From the NCBI GenBank assembly GCA_030686995.1, contig CM060697.1, positions 101,650,772-101,714,771 of the forward strand: a DNA stretch of 64,000 nucleotides, written 5' to 3'. The position numbers and the translations under genes were made by a program. The notes beneath the pieces were generated by a model. It was not told where the DNA came from and made no database searches. It was given only the letters and a program-made list of their open reading frames with translations. Numbering within the stretch: the first letter of the stretch is position 1; each line of letters begins with the position of its first letter. This document shows, one piece after another, positions 47,346 through 57,957 of this stretch. Origin of the DNA: Artemisia argyi. Taxonomy: Eukaryota > Streptophyta > Magnoliopsida > Asterales > Asteraceae.

Positions 47346-49017
47346 CTAGGTAGACTCTCCATACATATGTGGTAATAGTCGTGGTGCAACAAGGAGCTCA
47401 AGCGGAGTAGCTTTAGGAGTTGTGAATCCAGGGCTTTCGGTCATGTCAATCAGCTCATTTGATGGATTTTGCAACTCAAAACCATGTATTATGCTCGCTA
47501 GTATATATTGTAAAGCTTCAAGAGCAAAGGAGATTCCCACACACATTCTTCTACCACTTCCAAACGGAAAAAACTCGAAATGTTGACCTTTGACGTCAAT
47601 ATCCTTTTTGCTTGTTAAGAATCTTTCGGGATCAAATTTGAATGGATCAGTCCATGTTTGAGAATTATGGTGGATGTTCCAAATATTTACCAAAAGAAGA
47701 GTCCCTTTAGGGACAGTGTAACCGCCTACGACGCAATCTTCAGTGGACTCATGAGGAGCAGAAAGTGGTGCAACCGGATAAAGTCGCAAAGTTTCTTTGA
47801 TAATGGCTTGAATATAGACCAAGTTCTTTAAGTCTGAATCTTTAACTTCTCTATCGCTTCCAACATGATGTTCGAGCTCTTGTTGGGCTTTTTTCAACAC
47901 AAGAGGATTGTTGACTATTAATGCTAAAGCCCACGTAAGAGTCACAGTCGTCGTGTGGCTAGCTGCTGCAAAAATTGCCTAAGAAAAACAAAATTTTTGT
48001 TGAGCTTAGAGATGTTTGAGAACGATTGGCAAGTACTGTGATTAAGTAATGACAAACTCAAAAAAAACATACCAAGCATGTAGATTTAACAATTGCATCC
48101 AAGCTAAAGCTACAAAGATCAAGTTTTAGTTCTTCCTGTACACGGGAAAATAATGTGGCTATGAACACCTGGTCTTTGCTCCCATCTACCTTCTTAGTGG
48201 ATTTTATCTTCTTTTTGTGCACCTGTAACCATTCATCAACTATAACATCTATTTCTTTGGCTGTCTCCGTCATCTTCTTCTCAAACCCTCCCAAATCTAA
48301 CCATTTCAAGCTTGGAACAATATCTGATGGCACAAATGCACCCAGTAGTTCCAAAAACCGCTTGATGGCATTCTTGAACTGATCTGCATTTTGTATTTCA
48401 GAAGAAAATGAACTCCCAAATAACATCCTCAGAACCATATTCAGGATAAAGTTTTCTAACCATTCTTTTATGTCAACCATTACCATTTTCGATGACCCTT
48501 TATCATTCAACCATGTTCTATACATGTCGATCATGCATGACTTCACTTCAGACACTCGGATACTTGCTAGCGTTTGATGGTGAGACGCAAGCTCAAGAAC
48601 ACTTATCTTGCGCATCTCACGCCAGTATGATCCATGCGGTGCAAATGCAAACATAGCATAGTTGTAGCCCATCAGCTCGACTGCCATGGCTTTTGGGCGG
48701 CTAGCAAAGACTCTATCATTGGTAGTTAGGCACTCTTTTGCCATCTCTGAATTACTCACAATTAGGACACGATGGACACCAAGTTTGATAGTGAAAACCG
48801 GTCCTAATTTTTCAGCCATAGAGCCCAATAGCTTGTGAGGAATTTGAGAACCAGAAAAGAGATGCAAGTGACCAACAATCGGCCATGAACCTGCAGCTTC
48901 AGGAACTATCACTCCCAGTCCATTCTTAACTCCATTTTTAGTCCATCTAAGATGACCAAGGAGAAGATAACCTAATAGGCTAGCTAAAAAGATTACAAGT
49001 GACAGAAATAGATCCAT
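47346..49017 (-). CDS. Cytochrome P450, CYP82 family-like, two exons
   Basis: Exon 1 (48073-49017) and exon 2 (47346-47978) join in phase 0 across a 94-base intron (TTG/GTATG, CTTAG/GCA) to give 525 residues, normal for plant CYP82. Residues 1-25 are a membrane anchor for the endoplasmic reticulum. Then the hinge and PEAAGSWPIVGHL (typical CYP82), WREMRK (C-helix), ETLR of the K-helix (Glu377, Arg380), PERF at 432-435, and the haem loop FPFGSGRRMCVG with Cys461. The I-helix reads AAASHTTT (319-326): His323 takes the place of the acidic residue in the usual (A/G)GxDTT. The start is ATG 49017; an upstream in-frame TTG is not a start. CYP82 enzymes oxidise terpenoids, alkaloids, flavonoids or coumarins; the substrate cannot be told here. 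No breaks. It has no paralogue in the window. Confidence 0.93.
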
Positions 49018-49110
49018 AACAAATGTCTGTTGCAACAGAAGAAATTAAAGATGATGTTTAGTAGAGGAGATTAATGTTTATCATCATGCATAATCAACTG
49101 ACAGAACTAG

Positions 49111-49123
49111 TATATATATATAC
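49111..49123 (-). promoter_or_regulatory. TATA box of the P450 gene
   Basis: GTATATATATATAC on the minus strand, about 95 bases upstream of the ATG, leaving a 5' UTR of some 60-70 bases. Confidence 0.6.
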
Positions 49124-50184
49124 GTGCAGGCAATATGTGATAAAGTAGTACGAGTAGTACTATATTTTAGTGATGAAAGCATTAAATGTGAAGTAAGCTG
49201 ACCGAAGGCGTCTTTGTGCATTTTTAAATATTTTATATTAATAAAGAAACCCCTCACGTCTCTGCTCTGGCGACTGTGTTTCCATACCCCCATGTGCAAC
49301 AATTGACTTTCTCTAGAATACATAGTTCTCTATTCTATTAATCCGACTTCTTACTAATAATAGACCAAGACACTTGGGATCGTTTTAGATTATATTGGGT
49401 TTGGATTTTAGTTGGTTTGTTGTGCATCCATTTATTAATAACTAGACGAGTAATCGTGCATAGCAACAGTATTTTATATAAGCAAATAGTTTTAGTGATA
49501 AAAAAGTTTATGGTTTATAAACGAAAAATAGTAAAAGTTTGAGGATTTGTGGATTAACATAATGTTGAAACCGGTTTGACTCGGGTGGTTCAACTGGTTG
49601 AACCGTTCCGGTCAAAAAATAAATCAATTTAAACCGGCTCATCCCAACGGGTTAGGTCGAAAAACGGGTCAACCCGACGGGTTTGAAGAATCCCGGGTCA
49701 ACTCGATTTTCAATGTGTATTAATAGTTTCTTTTTGAAACATATATTTTCAACATTTCCTTTTTAAATTTGTCAACATTTCACTTTCTTGACTTTTCACC
49801 TTTCACTTTGACAATTTTTCTTTTATAGATAGTATAGATAAAGAATTTATCTTGATTGATTAATGATGAAGGGTTGATAGCACGGTGCTTTATTAGTAAA
49901 TAAATCCTAACTCAATTTAGGATTTGTTCTTCTCGGATTTGGTTTGATAGGGTTTTATATCTGTCGTGTTTGTTGGTTCTTATTGGTGGGTGATTTTCGT
50001 TTTGCATAGGGTTGTTGGTCTATGTTCTGGGTTACAGTTAGATTATTGTGCATGTGTTGACGATTGAAAATGGGTTTTTGAGACCAAAAGAGAGAGAGGG
50101 GAAGAGGTAATTGTGTAAAGGAGAAACAAAACTCAATGTTGGACGATCCTGGTAACTAGTGATCGTTTTAATGTGGCTGTAAAT
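49124..50184. other. Intergenic with a CCGGGTCAA-type repeat
   Basis: 49565-49710 is built from GGTTTGA, GGGTCAA and CCGGTT phrases, a familiar low-order plant repeat. The rest shows no gene. A GAGAGAGAGG stretch lies at 50092. Confidence 0.4.
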
Positions 50185-50267
50185 ATGGCTGGGAGACATG
50201 ACCAAGCTCAAAGTTCAAATGTAAATGGTGAACAGGTCGTGAACTCTAGTGAACATAGTATGGTACC
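50185..50267 (+). pseudogene. 5' piece of a host reading frame broken by a solo LTR
   Basis: From ATG 50185 the frame encodes MAGRHDQAQSSNVNG and on to SSEHSMVP, where the solo LTR at 50268 interrupts it. After the LTR the same frame resumes (VPSSEPVIAKATVDA, 51081-51127) until the LTR array. Removing the LTR and one GTACC restores a continuous frame. The protein is Ser/Glu/Val-rich and I do not recognise it. Confidence 0.45.
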
Positions 50268-51080
50268 CGTTGGAATTATAATATCATGACAATCATATAA
50301 AATAAACCAAACACATCAAGTGAGCATAGCGGAAGCAATTATAACAAGATCATATAACATGTAATTAATTAATCAATATTAAATAGTAAACATACCTTTG
50401 TGATTCTAGCCCGAACAAGAATCAATTAATGCAATTCTTCAAATCAAGAACCCTAATTAGAGTTTATGTGGATTATAGGAATTACCCCTTACCTTTTTGT
50501 AATTCAATCCAAGAATCAAACAAAAGTATGTTTGAATCACGTTCTTGTACACACGTACTAAAACAAGTTAAAGTAATGCTAGTTTTTAGAACACAAAATT
50601 AAACCAAGACCTTTTGTTTAATAAAGAAAATCGATCAACCCTTTAAGGGTGTTTGTTGATCGACTACAAGAAAAACAAGGAGAAGAAAACAAGTTTAGGG
50701 TTTGTGTGTGTGCACAAGAGATACAAACAATGAATCCCTAAGCCTTGTATATATAGTGTATGAAACTTGGAGCTCAAGAAAACAAAGGAGGTGCCCTCCT
50801 TTTTGGTTTGGCCGATCGGATCAAGGCCCAAGGGGGCTTCCGGATGCTTCTTGACTTACCAATTAATCATACACATTCTTTCCTTATATTCGTCTAATGA
50901 TCATTAGTCATTTATCTTAAATACTAAATAATCATGATATATATTTGTGTAATAAATAATTAAATATAAACTTTTACATTTAATTATTAAACTTTAACTC
51001 TCATACGTAGAGTGTGCAATCCCGTGATCTCGAGTTTGATCCTAACATACGACTACTAAAATAATGTCCATAATCTAACA
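50268..51080 (-). mobile_element. Solo Copia-like LTR, 813 bp, target duplication GTACC
   Basis: On the minus strand it starts TGTTAGATTATGG and ends ATAATTCCAACG (final A changed to G). GTACC occurs at 50263-50267 and 51081-51085. A TATA box (CTATATATACAAGG) reads leftward near 50744-50758. No internal region remains. Confidence 0.8.
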
Positions 51081-51127
51081 GTACCATCTAGTGAACCTGT
51101 TATTGCGAAGGCAACTGTTGATGCATG

Positions 51128-51791
51128 TGATACGTGGGAATCGCACCAGGCTTTACCTCTCGAGGGATCTCGAGAAGCTTACAACCCCCACCAGGCAGTG
51201 TACCTGATCGTTGTAGTATAGTATAGTGACAAGTACCGGAGGATTGATCGTTCAACTCAGGAATAGTGACGTTAGGATTAGAAAGCCTAAAAACTAGGTC
51301 TAGAGGTGAGGGATGATTCTTTTTGTATTTTTATATTTTTATAAAAGCAATTAAAATCTCGATTTTTGAAAGAGTGGGCGGAATTAGTTGCTAGCCAACT
51401 AACCCAATAAACTAAGATGCAATCAAAATAAAATAACAGAAATGAAAATTAAACTAATTATACTATTGTGGTGTAAACAATGATGAGGAAAGTTGTGTTT
51501 ACTTAGGTTTCATTACTCCCTAGATATCTTTTACAGGTTGATAGCTTGTTGCAATTACATGGATGACGGGTCATATTCCTTAATACAGTCGTAGGGCCGT
51601 GTACAATATTCCCTGACTCTATAGGATCCTACTTCACTCCTATGTCGAGCCGTTAGAAGCTCCTAACATGGGATCATTAGAATTCTCCTACGCGTTAAAT
51701 ACAACCAAATATCGTAGTACACCTTCGATCATGTTTCTTAAGACGTTCAAGCAAGTTACCAATGGAAGTCTGCAAGTTTTCTTAAGCCTAA
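51128..51791 (-). mobile_element. LTR A: truncated, diverged gypsy LTR at the left edge of the array
   Basis: Begins TGATACGTGGGAATCGC and follows LTR E (61557 onward) for 660 bases with many differences. It stops after CTTAAGCCTAA, where LTR B begins with its intact terminus. The remaining part of LTR A is not found on the far side of the array. Confidence 0.8.
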
Positions 51792-53197
51792 TGATGCGTG
51801 GGAATCGCACCTTGCTTTACCTCTCGAGGGATCTCGAGAAGCTTACAACCCCCACCAGGCAGTGTACCTGATCGTTGTAGTATAGTATAGTGACAAGTAC
51901 CGGGGGATTGATCGTTCAGCTTAGGAATAGTGTCGCTAGGATTAGAAAACCTAATTAATAGTTCTAGAGGTGAGAGATGATTATTTTTATGTTTTTATAT
52001 TTTTATGAAAGCAAGTAAAATCTCGGGTTTTGGAAGAGTGGGCGGAATTAGTTGCTATTCAACTAACCCAAAGCTATTATATAATTAAAATAAAATAATG
52101 AAAATGAAATTAAACTAATTATACTAAAGTTGTGAGCAGTAATTGGAGAAATTGTGTTTACTTAGACTTCACTACTCCCTAGATATCTTTTACGTGTTAA
52201 TTACTTGTTACACTTGTATGAATGACGGATTGTATTCCTTAATACCATTCGTGGGGTGGCATACATAACTCCCCAACTCTATGAGCTCTTATCTCCTCCT
52301 ACACCATGACCCATCACAACTATAGGGATTGTAAACAGTGGCTCATGCATTAAATACAACCAATAAAGACCTAGTACGCCTCGGTTCATGTTTCTTAAGA
52401 CGTTCAAGCATGTTACCATTTGGAGATCTGCCAGTTTTCTTAAGCCTAACATATAAATCATTCATTCAAAACAAGAATAGACAAGTAATCAACACATAAT
52501 CAACATCTAGGTTTCATTAGATCTAAGCAAACACAAAAGAGATCTAGCCTAGCATAATGGAATTGAGACAAGAACAAGATATAAACAACCAACACATAGA
52601 CATATTGATTGAATTGAAAGTACACTTATCTCAATTACAATGCAAGGTCTCAAGGGTTTGGAACCCTTGAAAAACCTGTAAAAGAGGCACCAAAATCGTC
52701 TTTAGGGTTTCACCAAAACTTCTCCTCTTTTTATGAAAAAACTAGAAAACTATATATAGGAAAAACAGGCTGACGGCGTCAAGAGTTACTTGTGACGCCG
52801 TCACCTCGCCGCCATATACTTCCTCGGACGGCCTTGATCCACTTATGACGGCCTATGTGACGCCGTCACCACCCACGGTATATAATTTTTGCCACTTTGA
52901 CGCCGTCACGAATCCTTCTGATGCCGTCACCACCTTCGGTGTTTAATTCCTCATGTCTGACGCCGTCAAGATGGTGGTCTTGACGCCGTCACCTTGTATT
53001 TTCAGCATGGAAATTTGGTACTTAGCCGTTTTCTTCACTTTTATGCTCCAAAAACGTCCAAAATAGCTTCTTTTCCAGAATTCACTCTCCAAACACCTAA
53101 AATCACAAAAGGAACGATTTAGGGCAATATTTGATCAAATAAAGTCGGATTCGGGCTTAAATGACCCCCTAAAAATGGATCATTTTTCGCCTCATCA
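51792..53197 (-). mobile_element. LTR B of the gypsy array, 1,406 bp
   Basis: TGATGCGTGGG to CGCCTCATCA. Seven TGACGCCGTCA-like palindromes at 52770-52992 lie directly upstream (minus-strand sense) of TATA at 52751-52760. Equal in length and nearly identical to LTR D. Confidence 0.9.
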
Positions 53198-53857
53198 TAT
53201 ACCCTTACACTTGAGATTACGTAGCTTGCCACCGGCTGATTGGTCAATGGTTCGCCTTGTGGAGAGATCGATATGGTCATAGAAGATTTGGACTTGGAGC
53301 CAAAGATCTATGCCATGATGAGGGACTTTTTGGAGTAAGTCCTTGAAACGAGTCCATGCTTCATATAGAGTTTCACCTTGACGTTGTTGGAACATCAAGA
53401 TATCATTGCTAAGCTTGGTAGTTCTCCCCGGTGGGAAAAATTGAGCAAGGAAACGAGTGGTGAGATCATCCCATGAGGTGATGGATCCCGCGGGTAAACG
53501 TTCAAGCCATTGACTAGCTTGATCACGTAGAGAGAATTGGAATAGGCGTAATCGGGTCGACTCTCTAGTTGTAACATCAAGGTCTATAGAATCTACGATT
53601 TTAAGGAAGTCCTTGAGATGTTGGTTAGGATCTTCGGAACGAAGTCCATGGAATGCACATCCGCTTTGCACCAACCGGATGGTGTCGGATCGCAAGGGAG
53701 ACACATTGGCTCCTTGGGTGAGCTCAATAGTGTTTTGATAGCCTTGGTGGCTAGATCGGGAATACTCTCCTAGGGTTCGGAGCCTAAGAGGTTGGTTTGC
53801 TAGTGGTGGGTTTTGTTGTGGTGGGTTGATGGGTTCAAAGATGTTACCACCTTCCAT
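53195..53857 (-). pseudogene. Athila-type gag, truncated, copy 1
   Basis: 220 residues from the ATG of MEGGNIFEP. A nearly complete Retrotrans_gag domain (residues 60-205: HLKDFLKIVDSIDLD, LRDQASQWLERLPAGSITSW, LAQFFPPGRTTKLSNDI, EAWTRFKDLLQKVPHHG) ends at SAGGKL. There the rest of gag and all of pol are deleted to about 20 bases before the 3' LTR, and the last codons (RNLKCKGI) and the TGA stop come from the pre-LTR sequence and the LTR end. Such a protein lacks the zinc knuckle. Near-identical to the copy at 60724-61386. Confidence 0.85.
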
Positions 53858-54003
53858 GATGTCGGATGGTAAAGGTTACGAACAAAGACACGAAGAAATA
53901 AGATAGACTAAAGAAAACCTAAAAATAAAAATAAAGTCTTACTAGAAAGGAATCTAGCAAGTAGACCTAATAAAAAGAAATCCTAACCTAGACAATAACT
54001 ATT

Positions 54004-54021
54004 CCCCGGGCTGCGGCGCCA
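54004..54021 (-). other. Primer binding site of array unit 1
   Basis: Minus strand TGGCGCCGCAGCCCGGGG, six bases from LTR C. The first eight bases match the tRNA-Asp site at 1896-1913; the middle differs. Same sequence at the other two sites of the array. Confidence 0.65.
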
Positions 54022-54027
54022 AAAACT

Positions 54028-55472
54028 TGATGCGTGGGAATTGCACCAGGCTTTACCTCTCGAGAAGCTTACAACCCCCACCAGGCAGTGTACCTGATCG
54101 TTGTAGTATAGTATAGTGACAAGTACCGGGGGATTGATCGTTCAACTCAGGAATATTGTCGCTAGGATTAGAAAGCCTAAAAACTAGGTCTAGAGGTGAG
54201 GGATGATTCTTTTTGTATTTTTATATTTTATGAAAAGCAATTAAAATCTCGGGTTTTGGAAGAATGGGCGGAATTAGTTGCTAGTCAACTAACCCAATAA
54301 CTAAAGATGCAATCAAAATAAAATAACAAAAATGTAAATAAAGCTAATTAAACTAGTGGTGTGAACAATAAATGGGAAAATTGTGTTTACTTAGATTTCA
54401 TTACTCCCTAGATATCTTTTACAGGTTGATAGTTTGTTAAAGTTGCGTGGATTACGGGTTATATTCCTTAATACCAATCATGTTACACTTGTATGAATGA
54501 CGGATTGTATTCCTTAATACCATTCGTGGGGTGGCATACATAACTCCCCAACTCTATGAGCTCTTATCTCCTCCTACACCATGACCCATCACAACTATAG
54601 GGATTGTAAACAGTGGCTCATGCATTAAATACAACCAATAAAGACCTAGTACGCCTCGGTTCATGTTTCTTAAGACGTTCAAGCATGCTACCATTTGGAG
54701 ATCTGCCAGTTTTCTTAAGCCTAACATATAAATCATTCATTCAAAACAAGAATAGACAAGTAATCAACACATAATCAACATCTAGGTTTCATTAGATCTA
54801 AGCAAACACAAAAGAGATCTAGCCTAGCATAATGGAATTGAGACAAGAACAAGATATAAACAACCAACACATAGACATATTGATTGAATTGAAAGTACAC
54901 TTATCTCAATTACAATGCAAGGTCTCAAGGGTTTGGAACCCTTGAAAAACCTGTAAAAGAGGCACCAAAATCGTCTTTAGGGTTTCACCAAAACTTCTCC
55001 TCTTTTTATGAAAAAACTAGAAAACTATATATAGGAAAAACAGGCTGACGGCGTCAAGAGTTACTTGTGACGCCGTCACCTCGCCGCCATATACTTCCTC
55101 GGACGGCCTTGATCCACTTATGACGGCCTATGTGACGCCGTCACCACCCATGGTATATAATTTTTGCCACTTTGACGCCGTCACGAATCCTTCTGACGCC
55201 GTCACCACCTTCGGTGTTTAATTCCTCATGTCTGACGCCGTCAAGATGGTGGTCTTGACGCCGTCACCTTGTATTTTCAGCATGGAAATTTGGTACTTAG
55301 CCATTTTCTTCACTTTTATGCTCCAAAAACGTCCAAAATAGCTTCTTTTCCAGAATTCACTCTCCAAACACCTAAAATCACAAAAGGAATGATTTAGGGC
55401 AATATTTGATCAAATAAAGTCGGATTCGGGCTTAAATGACCCCCTAAAAACGGATCATTTTTCGCCTCATCA
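54028..55472 (-). mobile_element. LTR C: chimeric LTR, 1,445 bp
   Basis: Bases 54028-54482 match LTR E (61557-62011); bases 54481-55472 match LTR B/D (52206-53197). At the joint a segment of about 40 bases (ATTCCTTAATACCA...) occurs twice, once from each parent, with only TG in common. It is a recombinant between two LTR types. Confidence 0.9.
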
Positions 55473-56066
55473 TATACCCTTACACTTGAGATTTGCTTGT
55501 CCTCAAGCAAATGAGCTTTTATTCTACTCAAAAGACAAGTTAGGGGTCATTTAACACTAATATAAAAGTAATTACAACAAATAATCGTTCCACTAAAGAC
55601 CAATAGACAAGCACGGAGGTCATACACAAGCACCTCACAAATAGTGTTTAGATACTCACATCTCTCGGGTGTAATAAAGTAATATAACATTATGGAAATG
55701 GAAGATATCTCTCACTACCTGTCATAGCAAAATAGATTACCATAGGCTTGGGAAAGGATCAAACCTCCACCACATGGCGTAAGCACCTAGGATAAACTAT
55801 CAAAGAGGTCTTTTAAAGGGTTATAACGTTAGGTGTAGGGATATGAATTACACGGTTTTGTTGGATAAAGGAAGTTTTACTGGTGGCGAGTTAACAATCT
55901 CGGTTAATTACATGTACAAGATGGCGTTGCTAAGCCAAGACTAGACTCGACTTAAGCTAATAAATGAAAAATAACAAAAACATAAAATAAACATAGAATA
56001 AAAACGGGATGGTAGTCCGTATGTTTTTTCTCTTTTTCTTTTCTATTTTTTTTTCTTTTTCATTTC

Positions 56067-56109
<43 letters not shown>

Positions 56110-57957
56110 ATACACTCTTACCCTACCATCCGAAATAATACATCATAGGGGATGAGAGTTCCCCTTACACTTGAATCTTTACATACTTTACATTAAACTA
56201 ATCTAATGACTCGAATTAAGAAAATTAAAACACTTGGAGCACTTTTAAGATTAACGCACGTATGGGGGTAATAAGTGATGTTCTTCCCCATTACTCCATA
56301 AATTAAGTACTTACCCATGAGTCCCAATCGTCCCAAAACAATATGTACAAGGATATGACTCGACTTAGCAACCATGTAATCAATTAGAAAGTTAACTTAG
56401 GGTTTAACAAATAACAATAATGCACTAAAAATGAGCGCATACATGGAAGGCTAAGGCGATTTGGGTGTATATTTAAGTGGGGTGTAACAAATTCTTCCTT
56501 TAAGTAAAATGCTTAAAGTTAGAAACGAAAAGATAGGCTCGGAGGGGTGTACTAGGGGTTTCGTGTACTAAAAATGAGTACAACGCTAAGGGTGTGGGAA
56601 AAATTAGTTGACTTAACTAGCCAAGTAATATGACTTAAATGGTCAAGTAATTATAATACGGGTTTAACACAAGGGTGATCCTAATGCCTCTTATCATGTA
56701 GTAAATCCTACCACACGAATGTAGTCTCACTAGCGGTCTCGGGATGCATCACTAACGCAAGTTCTAGAATCTAAATGCTACCGGTACACTCATAAGCAGC
56801 AATAATAAATGCTTTTCCTATCAAATCTAAAGGCGAGCCTCACATTTTTGGGTGGAAAATTTTTCTGAATATACGGTTATGTGCTAGTCATACAACCTCC
56901 TATCCATGAGACGCTTGCTATGGCTAAAGTTTCACTCCTAAATGTTGTAAAAAAATTTAAATTTGGCGCTAAAATTACACTAACAAGTATTTCTCGTAGT
57001 TTTATTACTCATCTACTATCAAACAAAACAAACTCAAGCGAAAGTGCATATGTAAGGTATCATCTTTTTACCCTCCCCTTACACTTAAGATAAACATTGT
57101 CCCCAATGTTCAAGTAAAGAATGTAAAAGTTAAAAAGTAAAGAGAATGAAATCAAATACTCCCCTGATTCGCTCGGTATGGATTTTAGGTTGGCCAGGTT
57201 AAATCTTCCTCCAAGAAAATGAACAATCAAAGCTTCCCTTCCAGAATATAAATCATCTTCTTGTCATAAATAACCTGTAAATCCTGACAAAAGTAGACAA
57301 GGCAACCTCGCGTAAAATCGGCGGCATCCTATATAAGTTACTAAATTCTAGAAAACAAAGTAAGATATAATGCTTGTGGAATGAAGTTTGCAGATATCCT
57401 GGAGATTATAAAACTTAATAATTCACAAAAACCATAAGACTCCGTTAGAAAAATAAAACCGGTAAAATTTCCAGATTTTACATCCTGACGCCGTCAAGAG
57501 CAATACCCTGACGCCGTCAGAATGGACCTGCAGAAATTCTTATGTTAAGTTTCCGGAAAATTTCTGGAAAAACTTTGTCCTACTTCCTGGAAAATCCTGC
57601 AAAACTTCATTATGACTCAATACAAGCATTTGACTCTAACAAATACGAATATACATGTTCATTTAATATTGTGGAGAATCATGATCGGTTTGTTTCTTAA
57701 AAACATATTTGGGGTTTCCCCTTACACTTATCTTTTGCAAAAAATACCTTTAGGTTGGAGTTAAGACTAAGCCAAACAACATAGTAAAGTATTTCCACAT
57801 TTTAATTTAGAGACATGATCAACCAACAATAAAAATAAAACATGCATACGGAAGCAAATAACAAACACATAAACAAACAAACAAATAAATAAATAAAGCT
57901 TGGGTTGCCTCCCAATAAGCGCTTGTTTTTGTTCGAGTCACGAGCCTGACTCTACCC
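55473..57957. other. Non-coding part of the LARD-like interior
   Basis: No frame of interest on either strand. The minus-strand motif AAGTGTAAGGGG or a near variant occurs at about 55478, 56161, 57074 and 57718 (and weaker at 57984). Two TGACGCCGTCA palindromes lie at 57485-57525. Confidence 0.6.

Noticed and set aside
51872..51886. Possible tRNA-Asp gene
   Set aside because: Only the 5' quarter matches; no anticodon arm or acceptor 3' strand follows. It repeats once per LTR, so it is an LTR feature.
52279..52461. 60-codon minus-strand ORF present in LTRs B, C and D
   Set aside because: Carried along by LTR identity; the diverged LTRs A and E do not keep it, so no sign of selection.
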